Shown: positions 16,911 to 24,533 of the stretch, one piece after another
How positions within the stretch are numbered: the stretch's first letter is position 1
How the letters are laid out: each line of letters begins with the position of its first letter
Assembly: GCF_022829515.1 (NCBI RefSeq)
Contig: NZ_JAKSYL010000306.1
Location: forward strand, 1-41,621
From: Methylobacterium sp. J-048
GTDB lineage: Bacteria > Pseudomonadota > Alphaproteobacteria > Rhizobiales > Beijerinckiaceae
Direction: 5' to 3'
Length of the DNA: 41,621 nt
Made by a program: the position numbers and the translations under genes
Notes under the pieces: generated by a model
What the model was told of the DNA's origin: nothing
The model's input: only the letters and a program-made list of their open reading frames with translations
The model's database searches: none

Positions 16911-17633
16911 CTACACGAAAGCTCCCCATAGCAGGCTTACGCCGGACAGTAGCAGCAGTCCGTCCATCACGTATCGGAACGTCTCTGGAGCTAGGCGCAG
17001 CACGAACGGCTTAGCGATGAAGGCGCCGATCATCAGCGAGGCTCCAACGACGAGCGCCCTGATGATCACTTCGATCGGCAGCACCCCAGAGCCGCCGAAG
17101 GTCACTACCTTGGTCGCGTACACCGCAAGTGATGCAGCGGCCTCCGTGCCGATGAACGCCCCCTTGGTCAGGCCATACCCAAGGAAGAAAGGCACGTCGG
17201 CCGGGCCGGTGGCAGCGACGATGCCTGTGAGAAACCCGATGACTGCTCCTGCGACGGCGAGGTGGATGAGCCGAAGACGCACGAGGTTGGAAGCCATCCA
17301 ACGTCGCACCGGGATCATTGCCAGCAAGAACATCCCCATTGCCGCATCAACGACGTGTGGCGGTAGTGCCAGCATTGTTCGGGCGCCCAGGGCGGCGGCG
17401 GGCACGCCGGGCACAGCGTAGGCGGCGAAGGCGCGCAAATCGACCTCGCGCCACCACGCCAGAATGCGCGAGACGTTGGCCATGACGGCGGCGATTGCCA
17501 TGATCGGCACAGCTTCCTTTGGCCCATAGACGTAGGCCAAGACCGGCACGAGCATGATTGAGGAGCCGGTGCCGATGATGCCGCTGACAACACCGGCAAA
17601 GAGTCCGATAGCGAGAATTAGAAGCAGTCCCAT
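16911..17633 (-). CDS. TauE/SafE-family membrane transporter
   Basis: This protein of about 240 residues has roughly seven to eight hydrophobic helices in two homologous halves, with the family-typical opening (GVVSGIIGTGSSIMLVPVL) and the second-half equivalent (GFLTGIVAATGPADVPFFL). The family exports sulfite, sulfoacetate or other small organosulfur anions across the inner membrane. The substrate here is not determinable. The start is ATG 17633 or GTG 17639; neither has a strong ribosome site. No sulfur-metabolism genes are adjacent. Confidence 0.85.
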   Translation of the reverse strand: MGLLLILAIGLFAGVVSGIIGTGSSIMLVPVLAYVYGPKEAVPIMAIAAVMANVSRILAWWREVDLRAFAAYAVPGVPAAALGARTMLALPPHVVDAAMGMFLLAMIPVRRWMASNLVRLRLIHLAVAGAVIGFLTGIVAATGPADVPFFLGYGLTKGAFIGTEAAASLAVYATKVVTFGGSGVLPIEVIIRALVVGASLMIGAFIAKPFVLRLAPETFRYVMDGLLLLSGVSLLWGAFV

Positions 17634-17915
17634 ATGCACATCAGCACGATCAAATCTGGATCGTGCAAATCAAATTGTGGGATTGCTCGCAGGCCACACC
17701 CAGTTGGAGCAGCCGGGCAGACGGCGAATGGCCGCTTTTGCGAAGCCCTCGTAACTGCCTGCATGCCCGGCTTGGGTCGGGACCGGAATGGCTCCTCTGG
17801 GTGGGTTTTCGCCGTTCCGCTTTCGGGGGCGCATGCACTGAAGCGGACATCGCCAACGTGCCCGCCTCGCAACCCGCATCCCGCCTTCGTGATCCTGCCT
17901 GAGGCGGCCTTCGCC
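17634..17915. other. Intergenic dispersed repeats
   Basis: No gene is seen. From about 17725 to 17860 there are repeat copies in both orientations (GAATGGCCGCTTTTGCG, CCGTTCCGCTTTCGGG, GAAGCGGACATCGCC) separated by GGGTCGGGACCGG and TGGGTGGG blocks, the same composition as other spacers. Confidence 0.5.
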
Positions 17916-18644
17916 TTAACGACCAGGGGTGCTGCCCTGGGCCGCGATTTCCGCGGTCGCCCGGGCGAGATCCCGTTCGAAGCGTGGGTCCTGGAACAAC
18001 GCTTCGGCGATGACGGCCGCAGCGATCTTCCCGGCTTCGAGGTCGGAGGGGAAATGGGTGCCGGCGATCATGCGGTTCTCCCCGTAGGACGCGGCGAACG
18101 CGAACAGCGCCTGGCGCTTCTCGGGCACGAGGCGCGACAGCACCGTGGCCGCGAGATACCCGAACGTGGCGTGCCCGCTCGGGTAGGACGTGCTGTCGGA
18201 GCGATGCCCGAACGTGGCGAGGTCCGGCTTCAGCGTGTAGGGGCGCGGCCGGGTGATGGCGGCCTTGGCTGCCAGCACGGCGAGTTCGCCGTCCTGGAAC
18301 ACGCGCTCGATCAGCGCCGCGGTGACCGGCATCGTCTCCGCGTTGAAGACCGGGCCGAGAACCCCACTGAAGCGGTCGAGGGTGCACGGCAGGTTCGCGG
18401 TGATGCGGCGCTCATCCTCGGGCGTGCGGGCACGGACGGCGGCTTCCACGGCCTGCATGTCCGCCTTGGCCGCTTCCGAACCGGCCTCGGGCGGGGGCGG
18501 TAGCACGCGCTGAAGCGCCATCGCCGCTGGGTCGATGTAGGTGCTGTGCAGCGTCCCGCCGGCGGCGGGCAGGGCGAGGGACAGAAGCACGGCCAGCGGC
18601 GCGATGAACCGCTTACGCACTCCACCGGACATCAGATGTTTCAC
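17916..18644 (-). CDS. Class A acid phosphatase (PAP2 superfamily)
   Basis: This 242-residue periplasmic phosphatase has an N-terminal signal peptide (about 1-29). The three PAP2 signature blocks are present: K-x6-RP in KAAITRPRPY (about 128-137), PSGHAT (about 155-160) with the catalytic histidine, and the SYGENRMIAGTHFPSD block (about 187-202) with Arg and His. It resembles PhoN-type non-specific acid phosphatases that release phosphate from organic esters. GTG 18644 has GAGGAGGG upstream. It lies 9 bp after the MFS transporter stop on the same strand, so an operon coupling phosphate release outside with uptake of a product is possible. Confidence 0.88.
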   Translation of the reverse strand: MKHLMSGGVRKRFIAPLAVLLSLALPAAGGTLHSTYIDPAAMALQRVLPPPPEAGSEAAKADMQAVEAAVRARTPEDERRITANLPCTLDRFSGVLGPVFNAETMPVTAALIERVFQDGELAVLAAKAAITRPRPYTLKPDLATFGHRSDSTSYPSGHATFGYLAATVLSRLVPEKRQALFAFAASYGENRMIAGTHFPSDLEAGKIAAAVIAEALFQDPRFERDLARATAEIAAQGSTPGR

Positions 18645-18653
18645 CGTCCCTCC

Positions 18654-19943
18654 TCAAGCCACGCCGGGCCGTACCGCCCGCAGCCACGCACCCGGGCCGC
18701 CCCGAGGCCTCTCAGGGGCGGTCTCTGGCATCAGCGTCATGAGCACCCCGAGCGCGACCGCTGCCACGGCAGCACACGCGAGATAGGCGGCATCGAACCC
18801 CGCCTGCTGGACCAAGGTTCCGGCGATGACGAACGACAGCGAAGCGCCCGCGCCCTGCACGGTCCCGATCAGGCCGTGGGCGGCGTTGTAGCGGCCGGTC
18901 CCGCGGGTGATGTCGGCCATCACCAAGGGCTTCATCGCACTGAGCAGGCCGGCGCCGACGCCGTCGAGGCACTGAACCGCGATGAGCCAATACGGGTCGC
19001 GCCAGACTAGGTAGAGCAAGGCCCGCACGGGCAGCGCGGCGAAGCCGATAACGAGCAAGGGCTTGCGGCCCCAGCGCTCGGCCCGGCGGCCGACGATGAG
19101 CCCCATCGGCACCATCACCGCCTGCGCACCGACGATGCAGACGGAGACGATGACAGACGACCAGTCAGGGCGCGCCCGCCCGATCTCCTGCGCGACGAGG
19201 GTCAGTAGCGGCGCGTTGGCGAAATGGAAAAGCCCCACACAGGCTGCGAAGATCATGAGCGGCCGGCAGGTCAGCAGGGTCCGCCACCCCGCCGGGGCTT
19301 TCTGCCCATTACCCTCGCCGCCGCCTCGGGCCCGGCGCGCGTCGATGGCACCGCGCGGGATGGAATAGAGCGCCGCGGCCGAGACGATGGCGCAGGCCGG
19401 GACCAGGAGGAACACCGCCCGGTCCGGGAACAGCCAGCCGACGAGCCCGATCAGCACGGCGATTACGACGTTCCCGGTTCGCTCCACGGCCGCGTTGCGG
19501 CCGAAGCGGCGGGCGATTTTATCGGCCGGGAACAGGCCGAGCGTGAGCGTCGCGATGGTCGGGCTCAGCATGCCCCCAACGGCGGCCAGCACGCAGGACG
19601 CCGCGAGGACGGGCCAGAACTGCGGGAAGAGCGCGATGAGGAGCGTGGCCAGCGAGAGCGCGACCAGGGCGCCGAGCAAGATCATGCGCTTGTCGCGCAC
19701 CGCGTCGATGGCGGTCCCGATGGGCGTCTGCGCCACGATGCCGACGATACCCGACACCGTGCTGACCAGACCGACCGAGGCGTCGGCCCAGCCACGGTGC
19801 ACGTAGAGGTAGACGTTGAGGTATGGCTTGATCGCCCCATTCACGTCGATCAGCAGGAAGTTCAGGAGGTCGAGAGGTTTGGAAATGGACTTCCGCTTCG
19901 GAGCGGGAGGCCGCCCGTCACTTTCGCTGTTGTCTTGCCCCAC
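18654..19943 (-). CDS. MFS transporter
   Basis: This 429-residue transporter has about twelve hydrophobic helices in two six-helix halves. A charged loop of the MFS type lies between helices 2 and 3 (DAVRDKRMILLGA), a central cytoplasmic linker rich in Arg/Gly lies about 200-215, and GRRAERWGRKPLLVIG is the matching loop of the second half. The substrate is unknown. I start at GTG 19943 because AGGGAGG lies eight bases upstream; the frame stays open to 20258, but that extension is low quality and covers intergenic repeats. It is the first gene of a pair with the acid phosphatase. Confidence 0.85.
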   Translation of the reverse strand: MGQDNSESDGRPPAPKRKSISKPLDLLNFLLIDVNGAIKPYLNVYLYVHRGWADASVGLVSTVSGIVGIVAQTPIGTAIDAVRDKRMILLGALVALSLATLLIALFPQFWPVLAASCVLAAVGGMLSPTIATLTLGLFPADKIARRFGRNAAVERTGNVVIAVLIGLVGWLFPDRAVFLLVPACAIVSAAALYSIPRGAIDARRARGGGEGNGQKAPAGWRTLLTCRPLMIFAACVGLFHFANAPLLTLVAQEIGRARPDWSSVIVSVCIVGAQAVMVPMGLIVGRRAERWGRKPLLVIGFAALPVRALLYLVWRDPYWLIAVQCLDGVGAGLLSAMKPLVMADITRGTGRYNAAHGLIGTVQGAGASLSFVIAGTLVQQAGFDAAYLACAAVAAVALGVLMTLMPETAPERPRGGPGAWLRAVRPGVA

Positions 19944-20254
19944 TTGGTCGGCCTCCCTTTCCAGCCAACCTAGGGCAGGGCAGGACGGAACCGAACGATA
20001 GCCCACCTCGACCATGTCCGCTTTCCAGAAGCGTTCGATGCGACTGGCAAGACCGAGTTGGGTCGAAAGCGGTAAACAGCGCGGTCTAGCGAGCGGCGTG
20101 CTGCCCTGACCGGCGAGACGATCGACGCCGAGACCGCGGAGTGATCCTGCCGGCCAGTGCACCCCGGTGCAAAACGGCCCGAGGCTGCGCCGTCCTACGA
20201 CGCGTCCTCGGGCGCCATCACCTTCCTCCAGGCGACATGACCGCCACCCGTCCA
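19944..20254. other. Intergenic with remnant of the 8465-type gene
   Basis: No intact gene is seen. At 20000-20080 there are dispersed-repeat blocks (CATGTCCGCTTTCCAGAAGC, GAGTTGGGTCGAAAGCGG). At about 20109-20142 a plus-strand piece (GACGCCGAGACCGCGGAGTGA) closely matches the last codons of the gene ending at 9121. It is followed by the palindrome TGCACC-CC-GGTGCA at 20158-20171, in the same order as after that gene. This is best read as the eroded 3' end of a second copy. Confidence 0.5.
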
Positions 20255-22123
20255 TCAAGCGAACTTTCTGAACATGTCCGCCCAGGTTTTTAGGATGGCT
20301 TCGCCTGCATAGCGATCGGGATTGGCCAGTAGGCGGTTCTTGACGCCGAGCGATAAGGTGACCTTCCAGCCTTCAGCAAGCGTTATCCCGTTTGCCGTGG
20401 CCCATGCCTTGATCTGCGGGACGATGGGTAGCCCCGTCTTGTAAACATCCTCGAACTCATCCTTCGGCCGCCGTTCCATCTTGTCGACAACCTGAATGAC
20501 GAGTTCTGGCGGCATTAGGTCCTCGATCTCAGTCTCCGTCATGCCCGTAATGAATTGATCCGTCGTGAAGACGATTTTTTGGAAGTGTTGGTAGAGAGTA
20601 TCCTTTAGGTTCTTGGCCGCCTGCGAACCAGCGGTATCGCCGTCAAGCAGAACGTATGGCAGCGTGTCATCACGCCCCATGAGGATCGCCGCGATCAACT
20701 TCGCTGTCTTGGCTCCACCTGAGGGAGGAAAGACGAGCTCGCCACGCGGTTTGATTTTTCCTTTTCTGATCAGGATCGTTTTAATCGCTGAAAGGTAGTG
20801 CTGATCAGAGGGCCCCTCCACGATGACCGGTGTGCATCCAAGTAGGAGGCTTTCCGCAACCGAGAGGTTCAGGGCAGAGTGGACAGCGTAGGTGGCTCCG
20901 CTGCCGCGAGTACCTTCGGAGAGGTTCGCCGACGACTTGGTACCGCCTCGCTCATCGACAAAGACTTTCCGGACCCGATCGAGCCGGTCTGCATCGATCA
21001 TGAATGGCGAATGCGTAGTAAAAGCTATCTGGTGCGTTTTAGCCAGACTGTCGAAAAAGCGCGTGAGATCTCGCTGAGCCATAGGGTGCAAAGAATGGCC
21101 GGGTTCGTCCAGAAGAACGATGGCATTCTCGTGTGTGTCTTCGCTCTCATAGGTAAATACGAGGAAAAAACTTAGGAACCACTGTAGACCGGTGCTACGG
21201 TTCTCCAGCTCAATTTCCTCGCTCCGCCGCTCGTCGGCCACCCAAATGCGGAAATAGTTGCCATCCGCCTGCAACCGAAAGCGATAGTCGCCTTGTTTCC
21301 ACCAGTCCCGGAAGGTTCGCGTCAGCTTGGCCGAGGCAGACTGGAGGAGTGCCGCGCGGGTCCGCAACTGCTCGTCGTCCAAGACGATCTGCTCGTCGGA
21401 TTTTTCATCGTCGGTCGTACGGTGACCATATTGGTTGATCCGCTCGGTAACGACGGTCGCCTTGGCAAGCTCCAAGATTTCCTTCGGGCTCAGGCTGACC
21501 AGATCGAAAAGCACCTTCAGAGTGCGCGTCTTCGCTGCTTCCTTGGCGCCCAGATCATCACGCCCAAGGTTGTCGACGACATGCGGCAGGTAGATCTGCG
21601 CGTCGAGGTTCCCATAGTTCGAATAGTACACGAATTTAGGTAGATGCCGCCGAAGCATCTGGTGAAGGGAGGGGCCCCTGTCGGCGTCGTTAGCCTCTCC
21701 CGCTTCGGAAATTTTCGCTATGCGTACCTTTTCGAACGCCTTCGGCACCGCGAAATTGTAATTTTCGAACGAGATCCCGTATCTGCCAGCGAAGTCTCGG
21801 AAGACCACGATGGTTTCGGTATGTGTGCGATCGGCGCCCCACCGCTCGCAGATGTCACGCTCGCTATCATTCAACCGAAAGATACAACGAATAAAGTCGT
21901 ACCGCCCTGGGTCCGTGCGCATTTCCGCGTAGCGGGCGCGCGGCATGTCATCGAGATGACTGATCTTGCCATTGCCTGACGGGTTCAGCTTCCATAGCGG
22001 GAGTAGCAGATTAGTTTTTCCTGCCTCGTTTTCGCCGATGAGGGCCGTAACGTCCGAGACGTCTATCCATCCGCTGTCTTCTACAGATCGAAAGTTTGTA
22101 ACCTGATATTTTACGAGTTTCAT
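20255..22123 (-). CDS. OLD-family ATP-dependent nuclease
   Basis: This 622-residue protein has an N-terminal AAA/ABC-like ATPase, with Walker A GENEAGKT at 30-37 and signature/Walker B block IVLLDEPGHSLHP at about 334-346, followed by TTHSPFMI. A C-terminal TOPRIM nuclease domain follows, with VIVEGPSDQHYL at about 432-443 and VLLDGDTAG at about 489-497. OLD proteins cut DNA and several act against phages (P2 Old, GajA of Gabija). No UvrD-like helicase partner is adjacent, which fits class 1 OLD. The ATG at 22123 has GAGGGTGG upstream. GC is lower than the flanks and phage-type genes follow, so horizontal acquisition is likely. A defence role is inferred. Confidence 0.85.
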   Translation of the reverse strand: MKLVKYQVTNFRSVEDSGWIDVSDVTALIGENEAGKTNLLLPLWKLNPSGNGKISHLDDMPRARYAEMRTDPGRYDFIRCIFRLNDSERDICERWGADRTHTETIVVFRDFAGRYGISFENYNFAVPKAFEKVRIAKISEAGEANDADRGPSLHQMLRRHLPKFVYYSNYGNLDAQIYLPHVVDNLGRDDLGAKEAAKTRTLKVLFDLVSLSPKEILELAKATVVTERINQYGHRTTDDEKSDEQIVLDDEQLRTRAALLQSASAKLTRTFRDWWKQGDYRFRLQADGNYFRIWVADERRSEEIELENRSTGLQWFLSFFLVFTYESEDTHENAIVLLDEPGHSLHPMAQRDLTRFFDSLAKTHQIAFTTHSPFMIDADRLDRVRKVFVDERGGTKSSANLSEGTRGSGATYAVHSALNLSVAESLLLGCTPVIVEGPSDQHYLSAIKTILIRKGKIKPRGELVFPPSGGAKTAKLIAAILMGRDDTLPYVLLDGDTAGSQAAKNLKDTLYQHFQKIVFTTDQFITGMTETEIEDLMPPELVIQVVDKMERRPKDEFEDVYKTGLPIVPQIKAWATANGITLAEGWKVTLSLGVKNRLLANPDRYAGEAILKTWADMFRKFA

Positions 22124-22351
22124 CCCACCCTCATGCCAACACGCTGGAGGCGAAGGTATTACGTTCGAGCTGTGCGTTCCAGCGTGCGTACGGAGCGAGT
22201 TTCAGCGTTCGGCTTCACTGGGACGCCGTATCACGCAGTTCAGCATGACGCTGGAGGTCTCAGTGTCAGTTAAACGGTGGGACCATCTCTGAAGCAGGCC
22301 GGCGGAAACCCAGCCCTTACACACGCTCCGGACCGTCTGTCGACGCTAGAG

Positions 22352-22667
22352 CTAGTGCCGAGAAGGGCTACCCTCAGCCTGTTGGCTGCACGCAGCACGT
22401 AGCGCCTGGAGCTGGTCCCGCATTGCCTGGGCGTGCAGCCCCACCTCACGGACGATCCCGAGAAGCGCAGCCGAGATCCCGTATCCTCCGGGAAGGCCCT
22501 CATAGTTTGCGGCCGTCTCACGCAACAGCTCGGCCTCCTGCTCGTTGACCTCAAGAGCAGCGCCGATCTCGTCTGCCGCCTGATCGATTTCTGGAACATT
22601 GCGGTCTCCAAGGGCTGTTTTGCACCGGGGTGCAATCGTTTTTTGGATCTGTGGACTTAGCGCAGGA
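22352..22667 (-). CDS. Possible coding region without a standard start
   Basis: One minus-strand frame ending at TAG 22354-22352 reads like a real soluble helical protein (IDQAADEIGAALEVNEQEAE, then LLRETAANYEGLPGGYG, then HAQAMRDQLQALRAA). It has no in-frame ATG, GTG or TTG before the upstream stop at about 22668. The ATG at 22588-22600 belongs to a neighbouring frame that does not look coding. Either a rare start is used or the 5' end is lost or frameshifted. I do not recognise the family. The palindrome TTGCACC-GG-GGTGCAA lies at 22620-22635 just upstream. Confidence 0.35.
22620..22635. repeat. Palindrome TTGCACC-GG-GGTGCAA
   Basis: This is a 7-bp perfect inverted repeat with a 2-base loop, the same design as at 9134, 20158 and 24491. 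It lies between divergent coding regions here, so it cannot act only as a 3'-end hairpin of one gene. Confidence 0.5.
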
Positions 22668-22711
22668 TCGGAACAGTATTACACTCACGCTCAACAATCG
22701 AGCGTCGCGCC

Positions 22712-23173
22712 ATGACCATTTTGACCTCGCACTGGTCTCGCCACCTTCCGGCAGACCACATCAGAATTTCCGTGTCGCGGAGCTCGCCCCGATGGATGAA
22801 GCCCCAGCTTCGATTGGCCGAATTACAGCCTGGATCCTGGCTTTACACGACCGACGACCCCGAAGAGTACCGCATCAAGTACGTCACGCAGCTCGCCTGC
22901 GTTGATATGGGCGAGATCGTAGACCGGATCGACCAGATAGCCGGTGGGCGCACCGCGGTTCTCTGTTGCTTTTGCCGGCCGGGCGACGGGCGGTGGTGCC
23001 ATCGTAGCTGGATTTCCGTGGCGTTCGCGCACCATCTCGGCCTGATAGTCGAAGAGTACGGGTGCGAGGGCCAGGGTTTTGCGGCCGAGCACCCTCTACT
23101 TCCAGCGCAGTTCCGGCGTCCGTTGCAGGCCGGCGCAGTGTCAGTGCGCCCGGTTCAGCTCGATTTGCTCTGA
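22712..23173 (+). CDS. DUF488-like protein
   Basis: This 153-residue soluble protein contains a central strand followed by CCFCRPGDGRWCHRSWISVA (about residues 83-102). It matches the cysteine-rich C-(x)n-CHR motif of DUF488 proteins, which recall thiol-based catalytic loops but have no established function known to me. The opening HIRISVSRSSPRWM and the EYRIKYVTQL block also fit that family. The ATG at 22712 lacks a clear ribosome site, and an upstream start is possible. It is followed by 150 bp and the first of the three tandem paralogous genes; a shared phage origin is plausible but not shown. Confidence 0.65.
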   Translation: MTILTSHWSRHLPADHIRISVSRSSPRWMKPQLRLAELQPGSWLYTTDDPEEYRIKYVTQLACVDMGEIVDRIDQIAGGRTAVLCCFCRPGDGRWCHRSWISVAFAHHLGLIVEEYGCEGQGFAAEHPLLPAQFRRPLQAGAVSVRPVQLDLL

Positions 23174-23197
23174 CCGCTGCGAATAATCTTGATTAAG

Positions 23198-23270
23198 CAG
23201 GTTGAACCTGTCGATTTCTACAGGAACGACTTGCATCATTGAGAAGTAGTCGATACAGTGCTTGCATCAT
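23198..23270. promoter_or_regulatory. Palindrome and direct repeats before the tandem gene cluster
   Basis: CAGGTTGAACCTG (23198-23210) is a near-perfect palindrome. CTTGCATCAT occurs twice, at 23230-23239 and 23261-23270, 31 bp apart (three helical turns). All lie in the promoter region of the gene starting at 23325 and could be operators. No factor is identified. Confidence 0.35.
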
Positions 23271-23324
23271 AGGGGGCATCAGGCTTCGGCCGGCAGTTCG
23301 CAGAGCAATGAGGCGTCACAACCC

Positions 23325-23807
23325 ATGTCTGCGCGTGAAAATCCGCCGTGCCTCGTCCACGGACATGCCCGAAGCGGCCAAGTAAGTCCCGAGTTCCGGG
23401 CCTGGAACGACCTGCGCTACCGGGCGAGGAAGCAGGCCCGGTCCGACAGCGAGCCCGGAACCCTCACCCTCGGCGTGTGCGCGAGGTGGATGTCTTCGTT
23501 CCAGGCGTTCCTGGACGATCTCGGCCCCAAGCCCTCCCCAAGACACGAACTCCAGCGCAGGGATCCGCAGCTCGACTACGGTCCCGGCAACTGCGCATGG
23601 GGCTTGAAGGCAGGCGCCCGCAGGCGAGGCCGAAACACCACTCGGTATGTCGAGATCGACGGCCGCCGTGTGGCTGTTGTGGACGTGGCGGCAGCCCATG
23701 GGGTGCATCGAGACACCCTGATCAAGCGCCTGGACCGGGGCGTGCCACTCGCAGAGGCCATCCAGATCCCGGCCCGTACCTCCGCCAGCCGGGAGGCACG
23801 GTCATGA
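23325..23807 (+). CDS. Tandem paralogue 1, phage-type YGGRGI-like domain protein
   Basis: This 160-residue protein has a conserved core also present in the next two genes. SPEFRAWNDLRYRAR opens it, C.RW..SFQAFLDDLGPKPSP follows, then LDYGPGNCAWG. A C-terminal segment resembling a small helix-turn-helix (VVDVAAAHGVHRDTLIKRLD) comes after. The core is common in phage and prophage proteins near HNH-like genes; I do not know its function. It lacks the YGGRGI loop that is intact in paralogue 2. I use ATG 23325; a longer start at 23262 is possible. The stop overlaps the next start as ATGA, so translation is coupled. Confidence 0.7.
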   Translation: MSARENPPCLVHGHARSGQVSPEFRAWNDLRYRARKQARSDSEPGTLTLGVCARWMSSFQAFLDDLGPKPSPRHELQRRDPQLDYGPGNCAWGLKAGARRRGRNTTRYVEIDGRRVAVVDVAAAHGVHRDTLIKRLDRGVPLAEAIQIPARTSASREARS

Positions 23808-24493
23808 CCCGCCGCCCTGGTCGTCCGCCTACCCACGGGCACACCTCGGGAGCGCGTTGGTCACCGGAATACACGGCGTGGGCCCATCTCATCCGCCGAT
23901 GCACGAACCCGAAGGACCCCAAGTACCCCTCCTACGGCGGCAGGGGCATCACGGTCTGTAGCCGCTGGAGCAAGTTCGAAAACTTCATCGCCGACATGGG
24001 CCTGCGCACGTCACCGAAGCACAGCCTCGATAGGCGAGGCAACGATGGTCCCTACGCCGCCTGGAATTGCCACTGGGCAACGAAGGCAGAGCAAGATCGG
24101 AATAAGCGGACCAACCGGTTTGTCGAGGTGAACGGCAAGCGCCTCTGTCTGGCCGATGCAGCGCGCCTTGCCAGAATACCGCTCGGCACGTTCCAAATGC
24201 GCCTTGAGCACGGATGGAGTGAGGAACGGGCGTTCCACACGCCTGTGCAGCGCCGTCGCTCCAGCACCTCCACACCTTCCGCCGAACTCCCGAGACACCC
24301 GCGCAGCCGCATGGTGTGCGCGGCTCTGATCAACGGCCAGGATCCGGCACCGATCATCGACGGGGAGCGGAGCCAGCTTGGCCCGCCCTCCCAGAGCCCG
24401 CCTGTTGGCGCGTTCAAAGTAGCTTCGGCCCCTTTCCCTTCTCGGCGGCTCCGGCCAGGACGAGAGAGGACAGCCCCGTGCTCGCACCTCTGA
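23804..24493 (+). CDS. Tandem paralogue 2, phage-type YGGRGI domain protein
   Basis: This 229-residue protein holds the best copy of the shared domain. SPEYTAWAHLIRRCTNP is followed by YGGRGITVCSRWSKFENF, DMGLRTSPKHSLDRR and AAWNCHWATKAEQDRNKRTN (about residues 18-103). A segment NGKRLCLADAARLARIPLG with RLEHGWSEE follows, like a small DNA-binding module. A low-complexity tail of about 75 residues follows. The start ATG 23804 overlaps the previous stop by four bases (ATGA). A palindrome (24491-24504) overlaps its own stop codon. DNA binding or an HNH-derived nuclease-like role is inference. Confidence 0.75.
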   Translation: MTRRPGRPPTHGHTSGARWSPEYTAWAHLIRRCTNPKDPKYPSYGGRGITVCSRWSKFENFIADMGLRTSPKHSLDRRGNDGPYAAWNCHWATKAEQDRNKRTNRFVEVNGKRLCLADAARLARIPLGTFQMRLEHGWSEERAFHTPVQRRRSSTSTPSAELPRHPRSRMVCAALINGQDPAPIIDGERSQLGPPSQSPPVGAFKVASAPFPSRRLRPGRERTAPCSHL

Positions 24494-24533
24494 ACCCCGG
24501 TGCAAAGCGTGACGGTAAGGACTGGGAATAGTC

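Noticed and set aside
19944..20258. 105-residue N-terminal extension of the MFS transporter
   Set aside because: It covers dispersed repeats and a gene remnant, and a strong AGGGAGG-GTG start exists at 19943.
20255..22123. Complete Gabija system (GajA plus GajB)
   Set aside because: The OLD protein would fit GajA, but there is no UvrD-like helicase on either side.
22270..22635. Minus-strand ATG frame of 121 codons upstream of the OLD gene
   Set aside because: Composition is Arg/Ser/Cys-rich and poor; another frame of the same strand (22352-22667) looks far more like protein.
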